NCBI RefSeq assembly: GCF_001637325.1
Contig: NZ_LRXL01000026.1
Coordinates: 1,177,812-1,241,811, forward strand
DNA: 64,000 nucleotides
Direction of reading: 5' to 3'
Source of the DNA: Cochleicola gelatinilyticus
Lineage (GTDB): Bacteria > Bacteroidota > Bacteroidia > Flavobacteriales > Flavobacteriaceae
A model generated the notes under the pieces. That model saw nothing but the letters and a program-made list of their open reading frames with translations. It searched no databases and was not told the DNA's origin. Below are positions 9,354 to 18,978 of this stretch, piece by piece; within the stretch, counting starts at the first letter, position 1, and every line of letters starts with the position of its first letter. Both the position numbers and the translations under genes were made by a program.

Positions 9354-9749
9354 CTACTTTCTCCGCTCTGGTTTCAGAATAAAGGCTGATTGAAAATTCT
9401 TTTGTATTTCCATAAGTGCACGATCGGCATCCAATCGAGAGCCAAAATTACCTACCCAAACTTTATAATTAGGTGTTTCATATTCTATCGATGCCGGCCA
9501 AGTTCCATAAATTCCCCTATATTTTTTTATAATACTATTTGCTTTACTTAATTCTCCATAGTATAGTTGTATGGTATAACCGTCTGATAGTTTATTTTCT
9601 TTCTCTAAATTCTTTTTTAAAGATAATAGCTGCGGTATTTTTGAATCTTGCTGTACATTAACTGTTCCTTGTTGAGCTAATATGCTTTCAGAAAACATAA
9701 TAGCTAATAAACTGATAACAAATAATTTAAAGGTCGTGTGGCTTTTCAT
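9354..9749 (-). CDS. SPOR-domain secreted protein
   Basis: 131 residues with a signal peptide ending near ESILAQQG. The C-terminal half (about 57-127) starts GYTIQLYYGELSKANSIIKK and contains YKVWVGNFGSRLDADRAL, the pattern of a SPOR fold that binds peptidoglycan with denuded glycan strands. Compact single-SPOR periplasmic proteins of this type are common next to infB in Flavobacteriaceae. Likely periplasmic and involved in cell envelope work at the division site; the specific role is unknown. Confidence 0.85.
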   Translation of the reverse strand: MKSHTTFKLFVISLLAIMFSESILAQQGTVNVQQDSKIPQLLSLKKNLEKENKLSDGYTIQLYYGELSKANSIIKKYRGIYGTWPASIEYETPNYKVWVGNFGSRLDADRALMEIQKNFQSAFILKPERRK

Positions 9750-9767
9750 GTAAAAAAATGTTTATTG

Positions 9768-9775
9768 CAAATGTA
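9768..9775 (-). promoter_or_regulatory. Candidate -7 box for the SPOR gene
   Basis: The minus strand reads TACATTTG followed by C, matching TAnnTTTG, about 19 bases before the start codon. The -33 element is not clear. Confidence 0.4.
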
Positions 9776-9873
9776 AATTATAATAACTATAACCGATGGA
9801 ATTTTATTATTTAGAATAATTATAAATTAAAGCTTAACATATTATTTGCATTTCTAAAATCGACTTAAAGATG

Positions 9874-9881
9874 TACTTTTG
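9874..9881 (+). promoter_or_regulatory. Candidate -7 box of the alternative complex III operon
   Basis: TACTTTTG followed by TGCCG, matching TAnnTTTG. A TTTG lies at 9845-9848, but the 25-base gap is longer than usual. Transcription starting near 9888 would give an 85-base leader before actA. Confidence 0.45.
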
Positions 9882-9972
9882 TGCCGTTATTATGGCAGGT
9901 AAAAGCAGTAATTCATTGCTTCAAATAGTAACCAATTACGTGCCAAACTATTGACAATAATTTAATATTAGT

Positions 9973-11304
9973 ATGAAACAGGTACCATACCGAAATCTAT
10001 CCTTAAGATTGTCACTTCTATCGTTAGCGATTCTGCTGACTTTTTCAACTTTTATGCATGCTCAAGATGTTGAGGCGCCTGCAGAGAATACCGCTGTCGA
10101 GGCAAATGCCGACGGAGCTGCTGGAGATGTAGCTGCAGGAGAGGCTTTGTTTAAAGCCAATTGTGCTGCTTGCCATAAGTTGGATAGAAAAGCGACAGGT
10201 CCTGCCTTGCGGGGTGTAGCAGATAAATACGACCGTGAATGGTTGTATGATTGGGTGAAGAATAGTCAGGGGTTAATTGCTTCGGGAGATGCGCAAGCAA
10301 TTAAAATATTTGAAGAAAATAATAAATCTGTCATGACGGCTTTTCCAGCATTGTCAAATACAGATATCGATAATGTTTTGGCTTATACAAGTCAACCAAA
10401 ACCTGAGCCAACAGCAGCTCCAGTTCCTGGAGGTGGTGGAGGTGAAGGAACAGGTGGGGGTGTGTCAAACAACCTTATTCTAGGAGCTTTGGCGCTAGTT
10501 TTTCTTGTATTAGTTGTAATGCTTTTCTTAGTAACTAATACTTTGAAAAAAATTGCCGAGGCCAACGGAGTCTCTTATCCTGAAAGAGAAAAACGCACAC
10601 CACTTTGGAAAACTTTTGTTCAAAACCAGTTTCTTGTTTTGGTTTCTGCGGTATTTTTATTGTTAACAGCAGGATATTTCATGTATGGTTATTTTATGCA
10701 GGTAGGAGTTGATCAAGGATATGCTCCAGTTCAACCAATTCACTATTCTCATAAAATACACGCAGGAGACAATGAGATCGACTGTAATTACTGTCACTCT
10801 TCTGCTCGAAAAAGTAAAACTTCTGGAATCCCTTCTTTAAATGTATGTATGAACTGTCATAAGAATATTGCAGATTATAATGGAGAGGTAGATCCTTCTG
10901 AAGGGTATACAAAAGAATTTTATGATGGTGAGATTGCAAAATTATACGATGCAGTAGGTTGGGATGTAGACCAGCAAGCATATACAGGTAAAACCAAACC
11001 AGTTAAATGGGTGCGTATACATAACCTTCCTGATTTTGCTTACTTTAACCACTCGCAACACGTCACTGTAGCTGGTATTGAGTGCCAGAAATGTCATGGT
11101 CCAGTTGAAGAAATGGAAATTATGGAGCAATTTTCTCCCCTTACAATGGGATGGTGTATTAATTGTCACCGTGAGACAAATGTGAGTATGGCAGGGAACG
11201 AGTACTATGAAAAAATCCATGAAGAACTTTCTAAGAAATATGGTGTTGAGCAGTTAACGGCAGCGCAAATGGGTGGTTTAGAGTGTGGAAAATGTCACTA
11301 CTAA
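9973..11304 (+). CDS. actA: Alternative complex III subunit ActA, fused to an N-terminal monoheme cytochrome c
   Basis: 443 residues with a signal peptide ending near MHAQD. A monoheme cytochrome c domain carries CAACH at residues 64-68, followed by a Gly-rich linker, two membrane segments (about 170-195 and 213-240), and five further hemes: CNYCH (271), CMNCH (292), CQKCH (371), CINCH (395) and CGKCH (438). The five-heme part is the standard ActA subunit. The complex oxidises menaquinol and passes electrons to the oxidase. The extra N-terminal domain makes six hemes in all. It is first in the act-cox operon. Confidence 0.93.
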   Translation: MKQVPYRNLSLRLSLLSLAILLTFSTFMHAQDVEAPAENTAVEANADGAAGDVAAGEALFKANCAACHKLDRKATGPALRGVADKYDREWLYDWVKNSQGLIASGDAQAIKIFEENNKSVMTAFPALSNTDIDNVLAYTSQPKPEPTAAPVPGGGGGEGTGGGVSNNLILGALALVFLVLVVMLFLVTNTLKKIAEANGVSYPEREKRTPLWKTFVQNQFLVLVSAVFLLLTAGYFMYGYFMQVGVDQGYAPVQPIHYSHKIHAGDNEIDCNYCHSSARKSKTSGIPSLNVCMNCHKNIADYNGEVDPSEGYTKEFYDGEIAKLYDAVGWDVDQQAYTGKTKPVKWVRIHNLPDFAYFNHSQHVTVAGIECQKCHGPVEEMEIMEQFSPLTMGWCINCHRETNVSMAGNEYYEKIHEELSKKYGVEQLTAAQMGGLECGKCHY

Positions 11305-11462
11305 TTTTTTCTTCGGAAAGTAATTAGGTGAGAAGATATATAATATTAAACGGAAGAAATTAAAATTTTAGAAGTGTGATTTGCGAATGACGAATTAGTG
11401 GTAGTGTTGGAAAACGTTAACTAACCTCGTCAATAGTCAATCTAAAATTGTAAATAAATAAT

Positions 11463-14400
11463 ATGGCATCAAACAAGAAATACTGGAAAAGTGTTGAAGA
11501 GCTAAACGAAAATAGCTCTGTTGTTACATCGCTACGAGAAAACGAGTTTGTGGAAGCAATTCCTACAGATGAATTTCTTGGTGATAAGGAAACCCTTGAG
11601 GCATCCTCAACAACACGTCGTGATTTCTTAAAATACGTCGGATTTACAACCGCAGCAGCTTCTTTTGCAGCTTGTGAAGGTCCGGTTATAAAATCAATAC
11701 CTTATGTGGTCGCTCCCGATGAGATTGTTCCGGGTGTAGCGAACTATTATGCTTCAACAATTGCAGATGGTTTCGACTTTGCGAATGTATTGGTAAAAAC
11801 ACGTGAAGGACGACCTATTAAGATTGAGAGAAATGATCTTTCAGAAACTGGTGTGAATGCTCGTGTGCATGCTTCAGTATTATCGCTTTACGACAACAAT
11901 AGATTAAAGGCGCCTTTAGTAGACGGGGAAACAGTTTCTTGGTCCGATTTCGATTCGAAAGTTGCTCAAGCAATGAACGAAATGCAAGGTCAGAATATAG
12001 TGCTTCTTACACAGACATTTGCAAGTCCTTCAACTTCAAGGTTGATTAAAGAATTTACGGCACGATATAGCAATGTGCGACATGTAGTTTACGATACAGT
12101 ATCTTCTTCTCAAGCATTAGATGCTTTTCAAAATAAATTTGGAACTCGTGCTTTAGCTGATTATGATTTCAGTAAAGCAGAAGTAATTGTTTCTGTAGGA
12201 GCAGATTTCCTTGGTGATTGGCAAGGTGGCGGATATGATTCGGGTTATGCAAAAGGAAGAATTCCGAAGAACGGAAAAATGTCACGTCACATTCAGTTTG
12301 AAGCAAATATGAGTCTTACGGGGGCAAATGCTGACAAGCGTATTCCTGTAAAGCCTTCAGATCAATTAAAAGTTATTAAAGCCTTAACTGGAAGTGGAAG
12401 TACATCTGGGTTGCCAGAAGGTGTTGTTAAGGCGATTACAGCTGCTAAGGCTCAATTGCAAAAAGCAGGAAGTAAAGGAGTTGTCGTTACAGGACTTGAA
12501 GACGTTGGAGCTCAGACCGCAGTGCTTAACTTCAATGCGAATAGCAGTGTAATGGATACAGATAAACCTAGAATGATCCGTAAAGGAAAAAATTCTGAGG
12601 TGATGAATGTATTGAATGGTGTTGCAAACGGAACTGTTAAAGGATTAATTACTGTTGGTGTAGATCCTGTGTATTCGTTTCCTAACCACAAAGCGTTTGC
12701 TGAAGGGTACAAAAATTTACAAATGTCGCTTGCCTTTGCAATGAAGAAAGATGCAACGGCTTCAATGGCGAAATTAGTAGCTGCAACTCCACACTATTTA
12801 GAATCTTGGGGAGATGTTCAAATGAAAAAGGGAACATTCAGTTTAACGCAGCCTACAATTCGTCCTTTATTTAATACCAAACAATTTCAAGATTGTTTGT
12901 TACAGTGGACTGGAAATACTAAAAACTATTACGACTATATAAAGGAAACTTGGACTGATGTGCTTGAAGGTACTTCATGGAATAAAGCTTTAGAGGCTGG
13001 TGTTCTAGTGAGTGGTGCTGATATTGATGTTGAAGAGGGGTCTGCTTCAAATAATGAGTTCTCTGAAACTTTAGAAAGCAACTCATCTAACGGAGCTTTT
13101 GCAATGACTTCGCAAGAAGGTGGTTTAGAACTTACACTTTATACAAAAACAAGTTTGGGGGATGGTCAACAAGCCAATAATCCATGGTTGCAGGAAATGC
13201 CTGATCCAATAACAAGAACTTCTTGGGATAATTACATTACTGTTTCGGCAGCCGACGCAAAAGCTATGGAGCTTGAGAATATTCATGTGGCTAATGGAGG
13301 ACTTGATGGAAGCCTTGTGAATGTAAAGATGGGTGAAATAGTGCTTAAGAATGTTCCTGTGATCATTCAGCCAGGTCAAGCAAAAGGATCTGTAGGTTTA
13401 GCACTTGGATATGGAAAGACCCATGCAATTCAGAAAGAGATGCAAACGGGTGTAAATGCTTATCCGTTGTACCAAAATTTTAATACGGTACAAAAAGTAA
13501 CATTAGAAAAAGTAAGTGGTATGCACGAATTTGCGTGTGTACAGCTTCAAAATACAATGATGGGTAGAGATATTATCAAAGAGACTTCTTTGGAAATATT
13601 TAATACCAAATCTGTTGAAGAATGGAATCCTATTCCGAAAGTTTCAAAAGATCACCAAGAAATCCCAGTTACATCTCCAGATGCAGATCTTTGGGATGGA
13701 TTTGACCGTTCTATTGGGCATCATTTTAATTTGTCGATTGATCTTAATGCGTGTACCGGTTGTGGTGCTTGTGTTATAGCATGTCATTCAGAAAATAATG
13801 TGCCGGTTGTTGGAAAAGAAGAAGTACGTAAGAGTCGTGATATGCATTGGTTGCGTATTGACCGTTATTATTCTTCTGAAGAATCTTTTGAAGTTGATGA
13901 AGTTAAGAAAGAAGAGTTTTCTGGATTATGGGGTGATAATGGTTCTTTAGGCGGTTTTGGTGAATTGGAAGTTGCGGCAGCTAATCCTCAAGTGGCTTTT
14001 CAGCCTGTTATGTGTCAGCACTGTAACCATGCTCCATGTGAAACTGTATGTCCAGTGGCTGCAACATCTCACGGTAGACAAGGTCAAAATCATATGGCAT
14101 ATAACCGTTGTGTAGGTACAAGATATTGCGCAAATAACTGTCCTTATAAGGTTCGTCGTTTCAATTGGTTCTTATATAATGAGAATGATGAATTCGATTA
14201 TCAAATGAACAACGATCTTGGACGTATGGTATTAAATCCAGATGTCGTAGTTCGTTCCCGTGGTGTAATGGAAAAGTGTTCTATGTGTATACAAAAAACA
14301 CAATTGTCGATACTTCAAGCAAAACGTGACGGACGTCCTGTCGCTGATGCAGAATTCCAGACTGCTTGTTCAGCTGCTTGTGACAAAGGAGCAATGGTAT

Positions 14401-14537
14401 TTGGAGATATAAACGACCATGATAGCGAAGTTTATAAAGAGAAAAAAGATGAACGAATGTATCACTTGTTAGAAGCCGTTGGAACAAAACCGAACGTATT
14501 CTATAAAACAAAAGTGAGAAATTCTCAAGAAGCATAA
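11463..14537 (+). CDS. actB: Alternative complex III subunit ActB (molybdopterin oxidoreductase-like/Fe-S fusion)
   Basis: 1024 residues. A twin-arginine signal, TTRRDFLKYVG (R52, R53), ends in SFAACEG, which is also lipobox-like. The middle is a molybdopterin-oxidoreductase-like domain that in this family lacks the cofactor. The C-terminal ferredoxin part has CTGCGACVIACH (about 764), CQHCNHAPCETVCP (about 851), CVGTRYCANNCPY (about 884) and CSMC...CSAAC (939-972). These supply the cysteines for the four Fe-S clusters of ActB. It is a periplasm-facing peripheral subunit. A 158-base gap separates it from actA. Confidence 0.95.
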   Translation: MASNKKYWKSVEELNENSSVVTSLRENEFVEAIPTDEFLGDKETLEASSTTRRDFLKYVGFTTAAASFAACEGPVIKSIPYVVAPDEIVPGVANYYASTIADGFDFANVLVKTREGRPIKIERNDLSETGVNARVHASVLSLYDNNRLKAPLVDGETVSWSDFDSKVAQAMNEMQGQNIVLLTQTFASPSTSRLIKEFTARYSNVRHVVYDTVSSSQALDAFQNKFGTRALADYDFSKAEVIVSVGADFLGDWQGGGYDSGYAKGRIPKNGKMSRHIQFEANMSLTGANADKRIPVKPSDQLKVIKALTGSGSTSGLPEGVVKAITAAKAQLQKAGSKGVVVTGLEDVGAQTAVLNFNANSSVMDTDKPRMIRKGKNSEVMNVLNGVANGTVKGLITVGVDPVYSFPNHKAFAEGYKNLQMSLAFAMKKDATASMAKLVAATPHYLESWGDVQMKKGTFSLTQPTIRPLFNTKQFQDCLLQWTGNTKNYYDYIKETWTDVLEGTSWNKALEAGVLVSGADIDVEEGSASNNEFSETLESNSSNGAFAMTSQEGGLELTLYTKTSLGDGQQANNPWLQEMPDPITRTSWDNYITVSAADAKAMELENIHVANGGLDGSLVNVKMGEIVLKNVPVIIQPGQAKGSVGLALGYGKTHAIQKEMQTGVNAYPLYQNFNTVQKVTLEKVSGMHEFACVQLQNTMMGRDIIKETSLEIFNTKSVEEWNPIPKVSKDHQEIPVTSPDADLWDGFDRSIGHHFNLSIDLNACTGCGACVIACHSENNVPVVGKEEVRKSRDMHWLRIDRYYSSEESFEVDEVKKEEFSGLWGDNGSLGGFGELEVAAANPQVAFQPVMCQHCNHAPCETVCPVAATSHGRQGQNHMAYNRCVGTRYCANNCPYKVRRFNWFLYNENDEFDYQMNNDLGRMVLNPDVVVRSRGVMEKCSMCIQKTQLSILQAKRDGRPVADAEFQTACSAACDKGAMVFGDINDHDSEVYKEKKDERMYHLLEAVGTKPNVFYKTKVRNSQEA

Positions 14538-14563
14538 CTAACTAAGAAATAGTAAATAAAGAT

Positions 14564-16339
14564 ATGGCGTCGCATTACGAAGCACCTATTAGAAGACCCT
14601 TAGTTTTAGGAGATAAAAGCTACCACGATGTTACGGTGGATGTTGCTGCTCCTGTGGAAGGCAAAGCCAACAAATCCTGGTGGATTGTATTCACTATTGC
14701 ACTTGTTGCATTTTTATGGGGAATTGGTTGTATTATTTACACGGTTTCGACAGGGATCGGTGTATGGGGTCTTAACAAGACAGTAGGCTGGGCCTGGGAT
14801 ATTACCAATTTTGTTTGGTGGGTAGGTATTGGTCACGCAGGAACACTAATTTCGGCGGTATTATTATTATTTCGTCAGAAATGGAGAATGGCAATTAACC
14901 GTTCTGCAGAGGCGATGACCATTTTCTCTGTAATTCAAGCGGGATTATTCCCGATTATTCACATGGGGCGTCCATGGTTAGCATATTGGGTATTGCCAAT
15001 ACCGAATCAATTTGGTTCTTTATGGGTAAACTTTAACTCACCATTACTTTGGGATGTATTTGCAATCTCTACATACCTTTCTGTATCGCTAGTTTTTTGG
15101 TGGACAGGATTATTACCAGATTTTGCAATGATTCGTGATAGAGCTATAACACCTTTCACAAAAAGAATTTATGGAATTCTATCCTTTGGATGGAGTGGAC
15201 GCGCGAAAGACTGGCAGCGTTTTGAGGAGGTTTCTTTGGTGTTAGCCGGTTTGGCAACTCCATTAGTACTTTCGGTACATACAATTGTATCATTTGACTT
15301 TGCTACTTCTGTTATTCCAGGGTGGCATACAACGATTTTCCCTCCTTATTTTGTGGCAGGGGCGATTTTCTCTGGTTTTGCAATGGTAAACACGCTTCTT
15401 ATTATCATGAGAAAGGTTTCCAATCTAGAAGATTATATTACGATTCAGCACATTGAATTAATGAATATCGTTATTATGTTAACGGGATCTATTGTTGGTG
15501 TTGCTTATATCACCGAACTTTTTATCGCATGGTATTCAGGGGTAGAATATGAACAATATGCATTCCTTAATAGAGCTACAGGACCCTACTGGTGGGCATA
15601 CTGGGCTATGATGTGTTGTAACGTGTTTTCTCCGCAGTTTATGTGGTTTAAAAAATTACGTACCAGTATCATGTTCTCTTTCTTTATTTCTATTGTTGTA
15701 AATATCGGAATGTGGTTCGAACGTTTTGTAATTATCGTAACATCGTTACACCGTGATTACCTTCCATCTTCTTGGACAATGTTCTCACCAACTTTTGTTG
15801 ATATTGGTATTTTTATCGGAACGATAGGTTTCTTCTTTGTTCTATTTCTTTTATATGCACGTACCTTCCCAGTAATTGCACAGGCAGAGGTAAAATCTAT
15901 TCTGAAAGGTTCTGGAGAGAAGTATAAAAAACTTAGAGCCGAACATGGAGATGATGTAAAACATTATACACCGATTGTACGTGAGCCAGCTTCGAATGCT
16001 CATCACGTTGATACGAACGATTCCGAAGGGCATAATGAAACAGTGAATGCAGATGCTCTTATAACCTCTGAAGTACAAAAAGATCAATTGGATGCCATGC
16101 TTAACAGACTTGGTACATTCAATCCAGCAACACAAAACGCAGATAATCTTAAAAAAATAAGTGGCGTAGGTCCTGTAATGGAGCAAAAACTTCATCAATT
16201 AGGAATCTATACTTTCGAACAGGTAAGCCGCATGAATGAGGGAGATTATGATCTGTTAGATGAAATTATTGGCGAGTTCCCTGGACGTGCAAAACGTGAC
16301 GACTGGGCTGGACAAGCAGCTAAACTAAAAAATAATTAA
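14564..16339 (+). CDS. actC: Alternative complex III subunit ActC (NrfD/PsrC-like) with C-terminal helix-hairpin-helix extension
   Basis: 591 residues. The first 450 form an NrfD/PsrC-type integral membrane protein with about ten helices, the quinone-binding and possibly proton-translocating subunit. After a charged segment (about 450-515), the last 70 residues contain LKKISGVGPVMEQKLHQLG and a GRAKRDDWAGQA end. This is a helix-hairpin-helix module of the kind otherwise seen in DNA-binding or nuclease-associated proteins. Such an extension is absent from the canonical ActC. It lies 3 bases before actD. Confidence 0.94.
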   Translation: MASHYEAPIRRPLVLGDKSYHDVTVDVAAPVEGKANKSWWIVFTIALVAFLWGIGCIIYTVSTGIGVWGLNKTVGWAWDITNFVWWVGIGHAGTLISAVLLLFRQKWRMAINRSAEAMTIFSVIQAGLFPIIHMGRPWLAYWVLPIPNQFGSLWVNFNSPLLWDVFAISTYLSVSLVFWWTGLLPDFAMIRDRAITPFTKRIYGILSFGWSGRAKDWQRFEEVSLVLAGLATPLVLSVHTIVSFDFATSVIPGWHTTIFPPYFVAGAIFSGFAMVNTLLIIMRKVSNLEDYITIQHIELMNIVIMLTGSIVGVAYITELFIAWYSGVEYEQYAFLNRATGPYWWAYWAMMCCNVFSPQFMWFKKLRTSIMFSFFISIVVNIGMWFERFVIIVTSLHRDYLPSSWTMFSPTFVDIGIFIGTIGFFFVLFLLYARTFPVIAQAEVKSILKGSGEKYKKLRAEHGDDVKHYTPIVREPASNAHHVDTNDSEGHNETVNADALITSEVQKDQLDAMLNRLGTFNPATQNADNLKKISGVGPVMEQKLHQLGIYTFEQVSRMNEGDYDLLDEIIGEFPGRAKRDDWAGQAAKLKNN

Positions 16340-16342
16340 GGG

Positions 16343-16879
16343 ATGGCATCAAAAGTGATTCACGCTATTTATACAGACGACGACATTTTAATGCAGGCCG
16401 TAAAACAAGTACGTGCAGAGCATTACCATATTGAAGAAGTCTATACACCATTTCCCGTTCACGGACTAGATAAAGTGATGGGGCTGGCACCAACTCGTAT
16501 TGCCATTACATCTTTTATGTATGGTTTGGTAGGGTTGACAGTTGCAACTTTAATGATGAATTTTATCATGATTGAAGATTGGCCACAGAATATTGGTGGA
16601 AAACCAAGTTTCAGTTACATTGAAAACATGCCTGCATTCGTACCTATTATGTTTGAGTTAACTGTATTTTTTGCAGCTCACTTAATGGTAATTACTTTTT
16701 ATATGAGAAGTAAATTATGGCCTTTTAAGAAAGCTGAGAATCCAGATGTGAGAACTACAGACGATCATTTTTTGATGTCAGTAGATGCCGGAAATCACGA
16801 TGTTGAGAAACTTTCAAAATTTCTTTACGATACAGGCGCTTTGGAAATTAGTTTAATTGAAAATGATGAAAATCATTAG
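16343..16879 (+). CDS. actD: Alternative complex III subunit ActD (DUF3341)
   Basis: 178 residues. A soluble N-terminal part (KVIHAIYTDDDILMQAVKQV) is followed by two membrane helices (about 52-75 and 96-120) and a C-terminal soluble segment that includes DDHFLMSVD and LYDTGALEISLIE. This matches the DUF3341 ActD pattern. It is a structural membrane subunit of the Act complex. It ends 1 base before the start chosen for actE. Confidence 0.93.
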   Translation: MASKVIHAIYTDDDILMQAVKQVRAEHYHIEEVYTPFPVHGLDKVMGLAPTRIAITSFMYGLVGLTVATLMMNFIMIEDWPQNIGGKPSFSYIENMPAFVPIMFELTVFFAAHLMVITFYMRSKLWPFKKAENPDVRTTDDHFLMSVDAGNHDVEKLSKFLYDTGALEISLIENDENH

Positions 16880-16880
16880 T

Positions 16881-17576
16881 ATGAAAAATATAACAAAGAT
16901 AACATTCGTAATTATTGCTTCTTTGAGTTTAGTTTCTTGTTTTAATGACAACAAGCCAAACTTTCAGTATATGCCGAATATGTACGAGCCAGTAGGATAT
17001 GAAACCTATGGAGAATACGATATATTTGAAGGAGAACAAGAAGCTATGTTGCCAGCAGAAGGTTCAATACCGAGAGGGTGGCAACCGTATGACTATGAAA
17101 ATACTACACAGGGTCTAGAATTAGCAAGAATCGAATTACAAAATTCACTTCCTGTTACAGATGAAAATCTTGCAGAAGGAGCGAAATTATATACAATTTA
17201 TTGTGCAGTATGTCACGGTGATAAAGGAGATGGACAAGGGATATTAGCTCAACGAGAAAAATTCTTAGGAATTCCAAGTTATGCTGATCCAGGACGTAAT
17301 ATTACGGCAGGAAGTATCTATCATGTGCAAATGTATGGTTTGAATACTATGGGGTCGTATGCTTCTCAAACGAATGAAGAAGAACGGTGGCAAATTACAC
17401 AACATGTATTGAACCTTAAAGCTGCACTTAAAGGAGAAGCTGGACTCCAAACTGTAAAAGTTCAAGATACTACGACGACTGGATTAATGGAAATGATGGA
17501 AGAAGCTAATACAGGCGAAAATCAGAACACCAATACTACTGAAGAACCAACAACTTCAGAAGAAGAAACTAACTAA
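16881..17576 (+). CDS. actE: Alternative complex III subunit ActE, monoheme cytochrome c lipoprotein
   Basis: Start chosen at ATG 16881, which gives MKNITKITF and a clean lipoprotein signal with lipobox SLVSC (C20); an in-frame ATG at 16857 would overlap actD and add eight residues before the signal. The 231-residue protein has one heme motif, CAVCHGDKGDG (C108), and a distal region with YGLNTMGSYASQ. The C-terminus is a Thr/Glu-rich tail. It is the periplasmic lipid-anchored cytochrome of the Act complex, passing electrons to the terminal oxidase. Confidence 0.93.
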   Translation: MKNITKITFVIIASLSLVSCFNDNKPNFQYMPNMYEPVGYETYGEYDIFEGEQEAMLPAEGSIPRGWQPYDYENTTQGLELARIELQNSLPVTDENLAEGAKLYTIYCAVCHGDKGDGQGILAQREKFLGIPSYADPGRNITAGSIYHVQMYGLNTMGSYASQTNEEERWQITQHVLNLKAALKGEAGLQTVKVQDTTTTGLMEMMEEANTGENQNTNTTEEPTTSEEETN

Positions 17577-17599
17577 AGAATAAAAGAGAATACGAAGCT

Positions 17600-18955
17600 A
17601 TGTATACGCTACCAAGTAAATTAAGACTGTTTTCTATCATTTTTATGGTGGTTGGTGGATTGATGCTTACAGCAGGGTTTTTGACTGCTCCAAGTACTAC
17701 CGCAGAGGTAAAAGAAATGATGGCAGATCATCACGACGATGGACATGCGGCGAAAAATGATTCGCACGAAATTGAAACGTCAAATCATGAAGTGTCTGCG
17801 CAGACACATGGTGAAAATGTACATGAAGAGACTGCTCACGATAGTGAAGAAGCTCATTTAGAACATACGCTTCATCAAATGCAAAATAGACCTTGGTCTG
17901 CTTTGTATATTGCTGCCTTTTTCTTCTTTATGATCGCTTTGGGAACCCTTGCCTTTTATGCAATTCAGTTTGCAGCACAGGCTGGATGGTCTCCAGTGCT
18001 ATTCAGAGTCATGGAAGCAATTACAGCATACCTAGTTCCTGGTGGGATAATAATGTTTGTATTACTTGCACTTTCTGGATTCCACATCAATCACCTATTT
18101 GTATGGGCTGATCCAGAAGTTGTCGCACACGATAAATTAATACAAGGAAAAGCCGGTTGGTTAAATGGAACTGGATTGTTAATTCGAGCCGCCATTTTCT
18201 TAGGTGGTTGGATTCTCTATCGTACCTATGCGGTTAAATTTTCAAGAAGAGATGATGATGCAGATGATAATAGATGGTTTAAAAAAACATTCCGTATTTC
18301 GGCTGCTTTTTTAGTGTTCTTTATTTACACTGAATCTATGATGTCTTGGGATTGGATTATGAGTTTCGATCCACATTGGTTTAGTACTCTTTTTGGATGG
18401 TATGTGTTTGCAGGAATGATGGTATGTGCTATCACTACTATAGCATTGGTTACTATTGTATTGAAAGGTCAAGGATATTTAGAATTTGTAAATGACAGTC
18501 ACATTCATGATTTGGCAAAATTCATGTTTGGTTTTAGTATCTTTTGGACCTACCTATGGTTTTCACAATTTATGTTGATATGGTACGCAAATATTCCAGA
18601 AGAAGTAACCTATTTTATTACACGTATCGAAGATTATAAATTACCTTTCTTCGGAATGTTAGCAATGAATTTCTTATTCCCTGTACTGCTACTTATGAAT
18701 AGTGATTACAAACGAGTAAATTGGTTTGTTGTACTTACTGGAATAGTAATCCTTGCAGGGCACTACATAGATGTATTTGTGATGGTAATGCCTGCAACAG
18801 TTGGAACATCATGGTTTATTGGATTGCCAGAAATAGGAGCAATTCTTTTATTCTTTGGATTATTTGTTTTTGTAGTTTTTACAGCTATGACGAAAGCACC
18901 TTTATTGGTGAAACGAAATCCTTTTATAAAAGAGAGCAAAAATTATCATTATTAA
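17600..18955 (+). CDS. actF: Alternative complex III subunit ActF (second quinol-binding membrane subunit)
   Basis: 451 residues with about ten membrane helices; distantly related to ActC. MYTLPSKLRLFSIIFMVVGG forms helix 1. An unusual loop between helix 1 and helix 2 (about 43-92) holds some ten histidines among acidic residues (HHDDGH, NDSH, THGENVH, EEAHLEH). Later helices carry ESMMSWDWIMSFDPHWFSTL, a conserved ActF region. Located between actE and coxB in the same operon. Confidence 0.92.
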   Translation: MYTLPSKLRLFSIIFMVVGGLMLTAGFLTAPSTTAEVKEMMADHHDDGHAAKNDSHEIETSNHEVSAQTHGENVHEETAHDSEEAHLEHTLHQMQNRPWSALYIAAFFFFMIALGTLAFYAIQFAAQAGWSPVLFRVMEAITAYLVPGGIIMFVLLALSGFHINHLFVWADPEVVAHDKLIQGKAGWLNGTGLLIRAAIFLGGWILYRTYAVKFSRRDDDADDNRWFKKTFRISAAFLVFFIYTESMMSWDWIMSFDPHWFSTLFGWYVFAGMMVCAITTIALVTIVLKGQGYLEFVNDSHIHDLAKFMFGFSIFWTYLWFSQFMLIWYANIPEEVTYFITRIEDYKLPFFGMLAMNFLFPVLLLMNSDYKRVNWFVVLTGIVILAGHYIDVFVMVMPATVGTSWFIGLPEIGAILLFFGLFVFVVFTAMTKAPLLVKRNPFIKESKNYHY

Positions 18956-18978
18956 TTAATAGTTAGAGACAGATAACG

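Noticed and set aside
9750..9972. Possible small gene between the SPOR gene and actA
   Set aside because: No open frame with a plausible start; the stretch holds divergent promoters and the actA leader.
12512..12712. Possible insertion or extra gene in actB
   Set aside because: The actB frame is continuous and full length; the minus-strand frame is a shadow.
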